Of a DNA stretch of 64,000 nucleotides, positions 20,613 to 29,132 are shown piece after piece. Origin of the DNA: Pyrodictiaceae archaeon (GTDB lineage Archaea > Thermoproteota > Thermoprotei_A > Sulfolobales > Pyrodictiaceae); contig JALVSY010000030.1 in assembly GCA_027036135.1 (NCBI GenBank), positions 124,001-188,000 on the forward strand, given 5' to 3'. Below the pieces are notes generated by a model. It had not been told where the DNA came from and did not search any database. It worked only from the letters and a program-made list of their open reading frames with translations. Position numbers and translations under genes: made by a program. Position 1 is the stretch's first letter. Each line of letters opens with the position of its first letter.

Positions 20613-20816
20613 CTACACGGTTACCCTCCTAGGCTCCCTTCTCGGCGCAAACTCAAAGCCAGTTGGATGCTCCGGTATCCCCCAGAGCTCTCTTTTTAGT
20701 AGTTCCCTTACAGCTATTCTTATTGCCTCACTCCTACTGCTATACCTACCCATTTTAACTAGCTCATCAAGGCCCTCTAAGTACGTCTCCGGCATCTTAA
20801 CAGTTACGAGTCTCAT
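20613..20816 (-). CDS. Ribbon-helix-helix (CopG-like) DNA-binding protein
   Basis: The 67-residue product begins MRLVTVKMPETYLEGLDELV and continues YSSRSEAIRIAVRELLKREL. The N-terminal strand plus two helices with the SRSEAIR turn define the RHH/MetJ-Arc fold, which binds DNA as a dimer through the paired strands. A Pro/Arg-rich tail of about 20 residues follows. Such proteins act as repressors or antitoxins. No toxin gene is adjacent, so a regulator is more likely. A palindrome-like GGGTTTAAACCC just upstream (about 20867-20878) may be its promoter or operator. Confidence 0.85.
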   Translation of the reverse strand: MRLVTVKMPETYLEGLDELVKMGRYSSRSEAIRIAVRELLKRELWGIPEHPTGFEFAPRREPRRVTV

Positions 20817-20954
20817 CTAGCCCCACCGCTAGGTACCATTTTGCTGATTAGTAGAGGGTTTAAACCCGAGGATGCTGTGTTACTTCTTCCACTGCTTCTC
20901 GTAGAACATCTAGAGATAGTGAATAAGAAAGGCAGGCAAGTAGAAGCTAGGGCC

Positions 20955-21314
20955 CTAGTCTGGGAAGAAGGCAGGCTTTTCAGCAAGGTCTATTATCGGG
21001 ACTGCTATCCAGCCGGGCTTAGTCCCCTTCGAGACCTCAACATGTTCTCCCTGGTCATCTACTTTGACTAGTAAGTAGTTACCATCACCGAGCTGATCTG
21101 AATCAATGTAGTAGTAGAGCATTGGTAGGCCATAGAGCTTATAGTAGTCGCGTAGGACAGCTATTATCCCATATATTTTCTTTCCGTCGCTATTGTTATA
21201 GCGAACAAGGTATGCTGGCTGCCCCAGACTTATTATTGTTGCAGCTATTCTTGCAAGGTCGTGTATGCTTGAGACTCTTACAGGTACCAGTTTCTCGCTC
21301 TGTGGCTCAGACAC
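20955..21314 (-). CDS. Conserved hypothetical protein
   Basis: The product is 119 residues from GTG 21314, chosen because a GGGGGCTAGGC stretch lies directly before it; the open frame extends to 21359 without further signals. It is an alpha/beta protein with VRVSSIHDLARIAATIISLG, AYLVRYNN and a Tyr-rich segment YYKLYGLPMLYYYID. I recognise no family. The 138 bases between its stop and the RHH gene hold a probable promoter. A weak opposite-strand frame overlaps its end (see rejected items). Confidence 0.55.
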   Translation of the reverse strand: MSEPQSEKLVPVRVSSIHDLARIAATIISLGQPAYLVRYNNSDGKKIYGIIAVLRDYYKLYGLPMLYYYIDSDQLGDGNYLLVKVDDQGEHVEVSKGTKPGWIAVPIIDLAEKPAFFPD

Positions 21315-21398
21315 GCCTAGCCCCCAGAAGGTAACGGGGAAGCAGTGATAATTAAGCACTAAATATCATTAGCTTTAAGAGGGCTTCGTGTCATAGCT

Positions 21399-22214
21399 GT
21401 GCCTATGGGGCTTGGTTACATGTATTACGTGGTCATAGTTGGTCCAGCTGGTAGCGGTAAGTCTCATCTCGTTGATGCCTTGGGGGACTGGATGGAGTTT
21501 AACCAGCTAAGTGTCGCTAGGGTAAACCTTGATCCCGCAGCGGAGTGGATACCTTACGAGCCCGAGGTTGACGTAAGAGATTACGTCAGTACTCGAACAG
21601 TCATGGAGAAGTATAGGCTTGGTCCTAATGGCGCCTTGGTAGCCTCTATAGATATGTTAACCGAGCACTTGGATAAGATAAGGGAGGAAATCGAGGCAAC
21701 AAAAACGAACTATGTACTCATTGACACCCCTGGCCAGATGGAGCTATTCGCGTTCCGTGACACAGGGCCATACGTCCTCAAAGAAATAATCGGTGATAAC
21801 AGAGCCGTTGCTGTGTTTATTGTTGATGCAGTTTTCGCGTCAAATCCCAAGAGTCTTGCATCAAGCATATTCCTTGCAATGTCTACTAGACTTAGACTCG
21901 GACTCCCCCAGATTAATGCGGTAAGCAAGGCTGATCTACTACAACCGGAGAGAATGGAGGAAATAAACGAGGTTCTTAACAATCCTGACTCGCTTTACTC
22001 GGCACTCGTGTCAGCTGGGCTGGATCCGGGTCTCGCCGATGCTGCTGCACGGAGCCTTGAAGCCCTAATGCCAGAGGGGGATACAGCGCCAGCTGTTATT
22101 CGCTTCGTATCTGCTGTCTCGGGGTACGGTCTTGACGACCTCTATGCGGCTCTTCAACAAGTTCTAGCTGGAGGAGAGGACTTTTACACGGAGGAGCCTA
22201 ACCCAAGGCTATAA
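21399..22214 (+). CDS. GPN-loop GTPase
   Basis: The product is up to 271 residues. It has P-loop GPAGSGKS, Asp-rich VNLDPAAEWIPYEP, the diagnostic Gly-Pro-Asn loop in RLGPNGAL, switch II DTPGQMELFAF and a base-recognition motif SKADLL. GPN GTPases are homodimers; the eukaryotic relatives help assemble RNA polymerase II, while the archaeal role is unsettled. The start is ambiguous between GTG 21399, ATG 21405 and ATG 21420. A TTTAAGAGG element near 21374 puts transcription at about 21400, which favours 21405 or 21420. It converges with the ThiR-like gene with a six-base overlap. Confidence 0.9.
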   Translation: MPMGLGYMYYVVIVGPAGSGKSHLVDALGDWMEFNQLSVARVNLDPAAEWIPYEPEVDVRDYVSTRTVMEKYRLGPNGALVASIDMLTEHLDKIREEIEATKTNYVLIDTPGQMELFAFRDTGPYVLKEIIGDNRAVAVFIVDAVFASNPKSLASSIFLAMSTRLRLGLPQINAVSKADLLQPERMEEINEVLNNPDSLYSALVSAGLDPGLADAAARSLEALMPEGDTAPAVIRFVSAVSGYGLDDLYAALQQVLAGGEDFYTEEPNPRL

Positions 22215-23120
22215 CTCCTCGAGGCACCCGATTACCCTCCCTACTACTTGGTGCGCTGACTCGCCAAAGACGTATATCACTGGCTCGAGTCCGTAACCAC
22301 CTTTATCGGCTATGATATCTACTGGTGCATTATGTGAATTAATTATTTCTTCTATATTTCTTAGCAATTCGTCAGGGCTGCTATGAGGCCCGGAGAAGAG
22401 GACCACTAATCCCCTCTTTTTAAAGAAGTCTATGCATTTATCATTATACGCTATCACCATAGCTGCGCGCTTCCTAGGCCACTTCCTATGAACCGTTAGA
22501 AGTACTTGTGCAGTATGCCTGCTTCCCCCATAGACAGGTGAGCCTATTGTAACTACTTGTTTTCCTGCCTTAATTATCCCGCCAGTAAGCCCCACAACAT
22601 CCGAGACAGAGCTAGCACCATGCCTTACCGCTACTATATTAGAGCCAACATTGGGTACAACCATGTATGCTTTTGGATGCTGTGTAAACGCCTTTATAGC
22701 CTCCTCAACCTCTGCTACTACTATATCTTTTGATGGCGCAAAGGCTTGACGACATATATCACAGCCGAGCGGCAACCTAGGCTCTATCGCTCTATGAAAC
22801 TTACAGAGGTCCCCACGAGCCAGTACCGAGTTTACATAGCTGGTAAATGCACTGTAGTACTCCAGTATACTACCTCTTTCGAGTAAGGCAGATAAGAGAT
22901 CAATAATGCTCTTCGCCTCAACTATACTAAGGCCATACTTCTCCAGCTCGCCAAATAAGCTTTCTTTGCTGCGTCTAAGATACTTGCTCACCATTGGCTG
23001 TGACACGCCTAATAAACGCGCTATTCTCTCTTGGCTAAACCCTCTAGATGCAAGCTTATGTGCAATAAGCGCTTTGATTACTGGTGCAATGTATTTTGCT
23101 ACTAGCTCGTGCGGCAGCAA
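22209..23120 (-). CDS. ThiR-like regulator: helix-turn-helix plus ThiN domain
   Basis: The 303-residue product has an N-terminal HTH (ASRGFSQERIARLLGVSQPM, then VSKYLRRS, about residues 24-52) and a middle region with CDICRQAF. The C-terminal ThiN domain (about 135-300) carries VAVRHGASSVSDVVGLTGGI and GSPVYGGSRHTAQVLL. ThiN alone is a thiamine-phosphate synthase. When fused to an HTH in archaea, it is known as the thiamine-responsive repressor ThiR. I infer control of thiamine genes, which are outside the window apart from the possible ThiS at its left edge. TTG 23120 follows GGAGAGGG. Confidence 0.82.
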   Translation of the reverse strand: MLPHELVAKYIAPVIKALIAHKLASRGFSQERIARLLGVSQPMVSKYLRRSKESLFGELEKYGLSIVEAKSIIDLLSALLERGSILEYYSAFTSYVNSVLARGDLCKFHRAIEPRLPLGCDICRQAFAPSKDIVVAEVEEAIKAFTQHPKAYMVVPNVGSNIVAVRHGASSVSDVVGLTGGIIKAGKQVVTIGSPVYGGSRHTAQVLLTVHRKWPRKRAAMVIAYNDKCIDFFKKRGLVVLFSGPHSSPDELLRNIEEIINSHNAPVDIIADKGGYGLEPVIYVFGESAHQVVGRVIGCLEEL

Positions 23121-23268
23121 TGTAGCCCTCTCCTACCCCTACCAATACTTATGGAACTGTATGTTATGTGGTTCATAAAAACATTACTCCTATTAAGCAT
23201 CTACTCCATGCTATAAATTATGATAACCGTAATAGCGAAAATGCCCCGAGAACGGTGTTGAACCAATA

Positions 23269-24549
23269 GTGACTAAAAGCGGCACAACCCTCGTAAAGAA
23301 CAAGGGGTTTTCCTTGAGCCGGGTTCTCGGTAGGAAGGACTTAGATGAACTAAAGGACTACATTATTAGTCTTTATTCAAAATTTATCCCAGTAAAAGCA
23401 TTACCACCCGAGCTAGGAGGCGAGGGAGAGGCTAGAAGAGCAGAGATTCTAGAGGGGGAGCTAAGAGGACTTGGGCTCGAGGTAGAGCGCGTAGATGCTC
23501 CCGATGACAGAGTCCCAGATGGCTATAGACCGAATATAGCGGCCTTGCTAAGAGGGAAGCAAGGCAATAAGACTCTTTGGATAGTTGCTCACATGGATAC
23601 TGTTCCCGAAGGCGACATATCTCTTTGGAAGTACCCGCCGTATAAGGTGACTATCGAGGGTGACTACATTTACGGCAGAGGAGTAGAGGATGATGGCCAG
23701 GCAATAGTACTTGCACTCGGTGCTGCAAAGTACCTTGTTGAAAAAGGAGAGAAGCCGCGCATTAACCTAGGCATAGCATTTGTTAGCGATGAGGAGGTTG
23801 GAAGCCGTTATGGACTCCTATATTTGTTAAAGAAGGATATTTTTACGAGGTATAGCGAAGAAAACTATTTCCTCGTCCCCGATGCCGGCAGCCCCGATGG
23901 CTCAAAGGTAATAGTTGCAGAGAAACACATACTTCACTTCAAGGTAACAGTGAGGGGTAAACAAGCACATGCAAGCATGCCTCATGCGGGATTGAATGCG
24001 CATCGTCTTGGAATGATATTTAACCTAGGTCTCGACGAGGTTATTCACTCAACGCTCAGAGAGCACGATGATCTTTATGATCCTCCTGTGTCAACTTGTG
24101 AGCCCACCCGTAAAGAGGAAAATGTAGGCAATATCAACACTATCCCTGGGACTGACATCGTCTACTGGGACTGTAGAATACTCCCAAAAAGAGACATTAA
24201 AGACGTGGTAGAGACGCTGAAGTCTTATGCCTATTACTTTAGCTCGAGGACTGGTGCAAAAGTAGAGATAGACATACTAGGCTACGATGATGCAGGTGAG
24301 CCAACAAGCCTAGATAATGTCTTTGTAAAGAACTTTTTAGCATCAATAGAGGAGACTAGGGGCGTAAAACCAAAAGCCATCGGAATCGGGGGAGGCACTG
24401 TTGCTCGATACTTACGTAAACAAGGCTATCCTGCAATAGTATGGATGACTTGCGATGAAACTGCCCATCAACCTAATGAGTATACGAGGCTAAGCTATAT
24501 ACTGGCCGATATCGAGACCGTGCTCTACTACTTGTTAAGGAAGGCATAA
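23269..24549 (+). CDS. M20-family metallopeptidase/deacylase
   Basis: The 426-residue product has M20 motifs: HMDTVPEGD (first zinc ligand His-x-Asp), GRGVEDDGQAIV (bridging Asp region), VSDEEVGS (catalytic Glu-Glu) and DETAHQPNEY (C-terminal His). A dimerisation/lid domain starting at LHFKVTVRGKQAHASMPHAG is also present. The family covers ArgE, DapE and dipeptidases. The long form with a VAEKHILHF segment resembles archaeal DapE/ArgE-like peptidases, but the substrate is not clear. GTG start at 23269. Confidence 0.88.
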   Translation: MTKSGTTLVKNKGFSLSRVLGRKDLDELKDYIISLYSKFIPVKALPPELGGEGEARRAEILEGELRGLGLEVERVDAPDDRVPDGYRPNIAALLRGKQGNKTLWIVAHMDTVPEGDISLWKYPPYKVTIEGDYIYGRGVEDDGQAIVLALGAAKYLVEKGEKPRINLGIAFVSDEEVGSRYGLLYLLKKDIFTRYSEENYFLVPDAGSPDGSKVIVAEKHILHFKVTVRGKQAHASMPHAGLNAHRLGMIFNLGLDEVIHSTLREHDDLYDPPVSTCEPTRKEENVGNINTIPGTDIVYWDCRILPKRDIKDVVETLKSYAYYFSSRTGAKVEIDILGYDDAGEPTSLDNVFVKNFLASIEETRGVKPKAIGIGGGTVARYLRKQGYPAIVWMTCDETAHQPNEYTRLSYILADIETVLYYLLRKA

Positions 24550-24585
24550 ACTTCTCGGCACAAGTTGCAAGGAGGGACATTCCTA

Positions 24586-25104
24586 ATGCCAAGACCGAGG
24601 CTTAGTCTAGGAAAATACTTCACTATTCCTTACTCTGTGTTTGAGATGTTGATGCAGATGCGGGGAGCAATTGACCCTGATAGTGGCCAGATAGTTTGTC
24701 ACTTCCTAGACTTAGGGGTAACAGTACTTGATACAGAAGGTGGCTCTGTCCCATTCATAGTAATTGATGGCTGCTTATTCGCGACATTTGGCAAGGAGAA
24801 CATCGAGAACATACTTGGTGCCGAAGCCGCTGTGGAAGTGGATAATATACGTGTTGATAGAGGAAGGATTGTGTTCGGTGATGTTGAGATAGATAATTAT
24901 TGGGGTCCTATAGCTCTAGCCTTTGCTGCCGAGACAGGTGCTCCTATAAAAACCTATAAGCTATACATAGACGTTGATGGCAAGGAGGCACCGATTGCAG
25001 CGATACTGGTTGAGAACACCGACGCAGGCCCAATGCTTATACTAATACCCAGGAGCTGTGAGTACGTAGAGGAAGGCGAGGAGAAGCCATTAACTCATCT
25101 CTAG
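24586..25104 (+). CDS. Conserved hypothetical protein
   Basis: The 172-residue product starts MPRPRLSLGKYFTIPYSVFE. ATG 24586 is chosen because AAGGAGGG lies just upstream; a TTG at 24565 would place that site inside the coding region. The sequence is beta-rich with alternating acidic and hydrophobic strands (VEVDNIRVDRGRIVFGDVEI, YKLYIDVDGKEAPIAAILVE) and no catalytic motif I can name. It follows the M20 gene closely and may be its operon partner. Confidence 0.6.
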   Translation: MPRPRLSLGKYFTIPYSVFEMLMQMRGAIDPDSGQIVCHFLDLGVTVLDTEGGSVPFIVIDGCLFATFGKENIENILGAEAAVEVDNIRVDRGRIVFGDVEIDNYWGPIALAFAAETGAPIKTYKLYIDVDGKEAPIAAILVENTDAGPMLILIPRSCEYVEEGEEKPLTHL

Positions 25105-25106
25105 CA

Positions 25107-25907
25107 CTATTTCCCGGGGCACTCGTTGCACTCACATAGTGTTCGTAGAGCTTCTGCCTCTACTGGGTGTAATCGAGGAGCAGTTACTATAAGACTATGA
25201 GGTGGCGAGGGAAACTCCTCTTCTAGTAACGTGCTTGGCTTACCAGCCTTGCACTTGGCGTCGGGAAGACCTGCACGTGCAACACCGACCAGTATAGCGG
25301 ATACTATACGAGGCTCCACTCTTCTTTCGGCTGCTAGTTCGTCCTCGAGTCTTAGCAATATCTCTACGGCTTCGTTTATCGTCATAGCCCTGTTCTCGTC
25401 GAGGCGTAGGTCAAGCAACACAAGGCTGTGAAGATTCCTAGCCATGTTATCCCATATGGTTTCTACGACGCTAAACGGCTTGAAAGCCTCCGGGTATACG
25501 AGTGTTATAGGGTGACAAAACTTGTAGAACTGGAGCCCAGTAGCATCTATTACAGCTTGTATACCGGAGACACCGGGGACTACCTCCACGTCAACACCTT
25601 TACTCACAGCCTCGAGAACGAGAGAGACATGAGTTGTAGCGAATAAGGGATCCCCCGGAACCAGTAAAACAACGTTAAGCATCTTAGCTTCCTCTATGAT
25701 CCTATGAGACTCGTTTTCGAGAAGCTTCCTACTAGCATGAATTACCTCGGCACCAGGGGCATAGACCTCAACATTGCTTCTTTCAAGGCCGGGAGCTATG
25801 CTTGTATAAGTATCTATGTAGACCTTGTCGGCACGTTTCAGTAACTCTATGGCTTTAAGGCTCAAATACTCTATTGAAGGGCCTGCACCTACAACATATA
25901 GCGCCAA
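25107..25907 (-). CDS. dphB: Diphthine synthase (tetrapyrrole methylase fold)
   Basis: The 266-residue product begins LYVVGAGPSIEYLSLKAIEL and has KADKVYIDTYTSIAPG, the SAM-site motif LLVPGDPLFATTH and VVPGVSGIQA, as in DphB/Dph5. This enzyme trimethylates the modified histidine of elongation factor 2 on the way to diphthamide. The tail ends in a Cys-containing stretch (LCECNECPGK). It is divergent from the hexulose-phosphate-synthase homologue across a short promoter region. Confidence 0.9.
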   Translation of the reverse strand: MALYVVGAGPSIEYLSLKAIELLKRADKVYIDTYTSIAPGLERSNVEVYAPGAEVIHASRKLLENESHRIIEEAKMLNVVLLVPGDPLFATTHVSLVLEAVSKGVDVEVVPGVSGIQAVIDATGLQFYKFCHPITLVYPEAFKPFSVVETIWDNMARNLHSLVLLDLRLDENRAMTINEAVEILLRLEDELAAERRVEPRIVSAILVGVARAGLPDAKCKAGKPSTLLEEEFPSPPHSLIVTAPRLHPVEAEALRTLCECNECPGK

Positions 25908-25988
25908 GCTGTGCCTACCCTGTTACGCCCTATGTGCCAGCTGAGTAAAAATATGGAGAGCTACCGGGAGAACCTTGGTAGGAAGAGG

Positions 25989-26687
25989 ATGCGTCCCCGT
26001 CTCCTAGACCTTGTAGAAAAAGAGAGGCCCGTTCTACAAGTAGCTCTAGACTATACGAATCTCGAGGAAGCTCTGCGCCTTGCAACTGCTCTGCATAGGG
26101 AGCTGGGCGAGCATGCATGGATAGCAGAAGCTGGCACCCCCTTGATAAAAGCCGAGGGTATGAAGTCTGTGAGATTGCTCCATGCAAGCATTGACCCAGT
26201 GCACGTGATTGCTGATACAAAGACAGCTGATACAGGAGAGCTTGAAATAGGGCTTGCAGCCAATGCCGGAGCAAGCGCAGCAACAGTGCTAGCATGCACC
26301 CTTAATGAAACCATAGAAGCAGCTATAAGAGAGGCCCATAGCAGGGGTATAGCATTAGCCGCTGACATGATAGCAGTAAAGAATATCGAAGAAAGAGCAG
26401 AGCAGCTAGAATCACTAGGTGTTGATATAATCGAGCTCCACATAGGCATAGATGCACAAAGAGCCCTCGGAATGACAGCAGGAGACCTTGTCGAGCTAGT
26501 TAGAAAGCTATCAAAAAGACTCAAGCCCTACCTCGCAGTCGCTGGCGGAATAAACAAGAATACTGCACCGCAACTAGCTGAAGCAGGAGCAGACATAGTC
26601 ATTGTGGGAGGCGCAATAACCAAGAGCATAGACCCCGTAAGAGCAGCGAGAGATATCATCCACGCAATTAAGCGGAAACGGCAATAA
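25989..26687 (+). CDS. 3-hexulose-6-phosphate synthase-like (OMP decarboxylase superfamily)
   Basis: The 232-residue TIM-barrel product has LQVALDYTNLEEALRLA at its start, the superfamily catalytic motif ADTKTADTG (Asp-x-Lys-x-x-Asp), and phosphate-binding AVAGGINKNTAPQLAEAGAD and VGGAITKSIDP. HPS enzymes condense formaldehyde with ribulose-5-phosphate, or run in reverse to supply pentoses in archaea lacking the oxidative branch. ATG 25989 was chosen: a TATA-like AAAAATATG near 25947 predicts a transcript start near 25975, after the earlier candidate ATG 25953. GTG 25911 is unlikely. Confidence 0.85.
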   Translation: MRPRLLDLVEKERPVLQVALDYTNLEEALRLATALHRELGEHAWIAEAGTPLIKAEGMKSVRLLHASIDPVHVIADTKTADTGELEIGLAANAGASAATVLACTLNETIEAAIREAHSRGIALAADMIAVKNIEERAEQLESLGVDIIELHIGIDAQRALGMTAGDLVELVRKLSKRLKPYLAVAGGINKNTAPQLAEAGADIVIVGGAITKSIDPVRAARDIIHAIKRKRQ

Positions 26688-26720
26688 AGACTTAACCCGG
26701 TAACCCCACGAGATTATTAC

Positions 26721-26730
26721 CTATAAAATT
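26721..26730 (+). promoter_or_regulatory. TATA box of tRNA-Val
   Basis: CTATAAAATT lies about 25 bases before the mature tRNA 5' end, so the primary transcript would begin at or within two bases of the tRNA itself. A small GCCCC/GGGGC inverted repeat lies between the box and the tRNA (26734-26749). Confidence 0.6.
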
Positions 26731-26749
26731 GGAGCCCCTTTGGAGGGGC

Positions 26750-26827
26750 GGGCCCGTCGTCTAGCCTGGTTAGGACGCCGCCCTGACACGGCGGAGGTCC
26801 GGGGTTCAAATCCCCGCGGGCCCACCA
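26750..26827 (+). tRNA. tRNA-Val (GAC anticodon), CCA encoded
   Basis: The cloverleaf is complete. Acceptor GGGCCCG (26750-26756) pairs with CGGGCCC (26817-26823), with A as discriminator and CCA encoded at 26825-26827. The anticodon stem CCGCC/GGCGG encloses loop CTGACAC with anticodon GAC (26785-26787), which reads valine codons. The T-arm is CGGGG-TTCAAAT-CCCCG. There is no intron. The D-arm (26755-26766) is perfectly complementary to a guide element of the sRNA at 55803-55862. Confidence 0.96.
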
Positions 26828-26983
26828 CTTATTACCTAGTTCTAGGGAGCCCTGCCATCATTTGTCATTATGTAGATTTGGTAGATACTACTAAGAGATA
26901 ATCCTTTGCCAAAACTCGTTAATACCTTCATGACTTTCCCCCTTCTTGGATAGGGCTTCCCCGTGCAGTAAGGTGTCTATACT

Positions 26984-28886
26984 TTGGTTAGGGAAAGACT
27001 AATTGAAGAGGAATACGATTACCTCAGTGTTTTAGAGAAAGTTATGGATAAAGGAATGCTTGGAAAGCTCCTAAGGATTAATGACTCGGAGCTACATAGA
27101 TGGATAGCTGATATAGTGAAGGTTGCGCAGCCAAGATCCGTTTACTTGATTACGGGCAGCGAGGAGGACTTCGAATATGTGCGTCGAGCTGCTATAAGGA
27201 ATCGTGAGGAAATACCGAGTAAGTACCCGAGGCACACTGTCCACTTCGATGGACCACACGATATTGCTAGGGATAGGAAGAATACGAGAATACTCTATCC
27301 AGGTGGAAAGGAGATTCCATTCATAAATACCCTTGATAGAGAGACTGGGCTTAGGGAGATAAAGAGCATAATCCCAGGCATGATGAAAGGGAGAGAGATG
27401 TTTGTTGGATTCTATTGCTTCGGGCCAAAGCACTCACCCTTCACCATGCACGCTGTACAGGTAACAGACTCCGCCTATGTCGAGCATAATGAGAACCTAC
27501 TATACCGCGTATGCTACGACGAGTTCGTGGAGAAAGCACCCAACTTGCACTATGCGCGTTTCCTCCACGCTACTGGCGAGAGAGACGAGCACGGCTGGGT
27601 AAAGAACATTGACAAGAGACGGATATACATAGACCTCATTGACTACACGGTGTACAGTGTTAATACCCAGTACGGCGGAAATACTATAGGCTTAAAGAAA
27701 CCCATGTTCAGGCTATGTATATACAAGGGTAGCCTCGAGGGCTGGCTATGCGAACACATGTTTATAGCAGGCATAAAGGGGCCAGGTGACAGAATAACGT
27801 ATTTCACCGGAGCATTCCCAGCCGGATGCGGTAAGACATCAACAACGTTCGCATCAGACACTGTTGTCGGAGACGACTTAGCCATAATAAAGCCATATAA
27901 CGGCGAGCCACGAGCCACGAACCCAGAGAAAGGCATGTTCGGCATAATTGATGGAGTTAACCCACGAGATGACCCAGCAACTCTATCGAATACTGACTAA
28001 CCCCGAATACGAGATAGTGTTCTCTAATGTTCTACTGACGAAGGATGGAGAAGTCTGGTGGAATGGCAAGGAGGGGGAACCGAGGCCCGGAATAAACTTT
28101 GCTGGCGAATGGTGGCCCGGAAAGAGAGATGAGAACGGCAACGAGATATCACCATCACACCCCAATGCAAGGTTTACGATACAGCTCGAGTACCTCGAAA
28201 GACTCGATCCCAGGTATAATGATCCTCATGGCGTCCCGGTAGGTGCAATGATATTTGGCGGACGCGATCCCGATACATGGGTCCCCGTGGAGGAGTCTTT
28301 CGACTGGATGCACGGCGTTATAACCAAGGCAGCTGCCCTAGAGTCGCAGAAAACTGCTGCAGTCCTAGGCAAGGCTGGCAAACTGGAGTTCAATCCCTTC
28401 GCGATACTCGATTTCCTACCAATATCCGTAGGAGCCTTCATAAAACTTCACCTAGATTTCGCGAAAAAGGTTGAGAAGCTACCAAGAATATTTGGGGTAA
28501 ACTACTTCCTTAAAGACGAGAAAGGAAACTATATCGCAGACAAGGTCGATAAAAGAGTATGGCTAAAATGGATGGAGCTAAGGGTGCACAACGAGGTAGA
28601 AGCACTAAGAACGTCAACAGGTCTTATACCAGTATACGATGACCTAGTAGAACTCTTCCGCAAACACCTAGACAAAGAATACTCTGAGGAACGCTACGAG
28701 AAGGAATTCGCCACTAGGATACCCCAGCACCTAGCAAAGATAGAGCGCATATGGAAGATCTACGAGGAGATACCAGACACGCCAAAGATACTCTTTGATG
28801 TCCTTCTAGAGCAGAAAAGGAGACTGAAAGAAGCCCAGAACAAGTGGGGCAACATAGTTTCGCCATTCAAGTACGATAAGGCATAA
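26984..28886 (+). CDS. pckG: Phosphoenolpyruvate carboxykinase (GTP), frame broken by one base
   Basis: Two overlapping frames together make one GTP-type PEPCK of about 633 residues, the normal size. The first (26984-27978) contains KHSPFTMHAVQVTDSAYVEH, the P-loop GAFPAGCGKTSTTFASDT and VVGDDLAII, ending GIIDGVNPRDDPA. It then runs to TAA at 27998-28000. The second continues from 27981 as LYRILTNPEYEIVFSNVLLT through the conserved C-terminal half (PVEESFDWMHG, LDFLPI). Removing one A at 27979-27980 restores DPALYRILTNPEYE. The enzyme interconverts oxaloacetate and PEP for gluconeogenesis or anaplerosis. TTG 26984 follows AGGTG. The insertion may be a miscall, a real mutation or a +1 recoding site. 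Confidence 0.9.
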
Positions 28887-28969
28887 AATCTATTTATTAA
28901 CGTTTTTATACTATAATATACTAGAATCACTTTTAACAAAAACACAATAACCAATACCTTTACCCTGAG

Positions 28970-28979
28970 TATATAAAAG
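28970..28979 (+). promoter_or_regulatory. TATA box of a possible non-coding RNA
   Basis: TATATAAAAG lies in a region with no following coding frame, directly before a GC-rich folded segment. It predicts a transcript start around 28995-29000. Confidence 0.45.
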
Positions 28980-28992
28980 ATAATAAAGTACA

Positions 28993-29080
28993 GGCTCCGT
29001 GATGCGGGGCTCTACCCATCCCCTCCCGAAAGGGGAGGGTCGTTAGCCGGGTCTCCGGGGTACTTCTTCACAGCCCGTGT
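28993..29080 (+). ncRNA. Possible structured non-coding RNA
   Basis: This GC-rich segment sits in an AT-rich convergent gap between PEPCK and acdB, about 20 bases after a strong TATA box. It can fold into a small hairpin CTCCG/CGGGG around TGATG. A larger stem CCCTCCC/GGGAGGG (29021-29027 with 29033-29039) is enclosed by GGCT/AGCC, and a CCGG/CCGG hairpin follows. No C/D or H/ACA box set is complete, although ACA occurs near 29070. It matches no RNA family I know. A transcription-termination structure for PEPCK is an alternative. Confidence 0.35.
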
Positions 29081-29132
29081 AGTAAAATGTTCCTCGAAAA
29101 CTATGTTATTATTTGCCTTTAATTAGGCTTCG

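Noticed and set aside
20841-21071. Plus-strand open frame of 76 codons overlapping the end of the 20955-21314 gene
   Set aside because: It reads plausibly at first, but it overlaps a better supported minus-strand gene by 117 bases, has only a weak TTG start without a ribosome-binding site, and covers the likely promoter of the RHH gene.
27948-28886. Separate gene starting MMELTHEMTQQLYR
   Set aside because: The first residues are an out-of-frame reading of the PEPCK core; from LYRILTNPEYE onward it is simply the second half of PEPCK.
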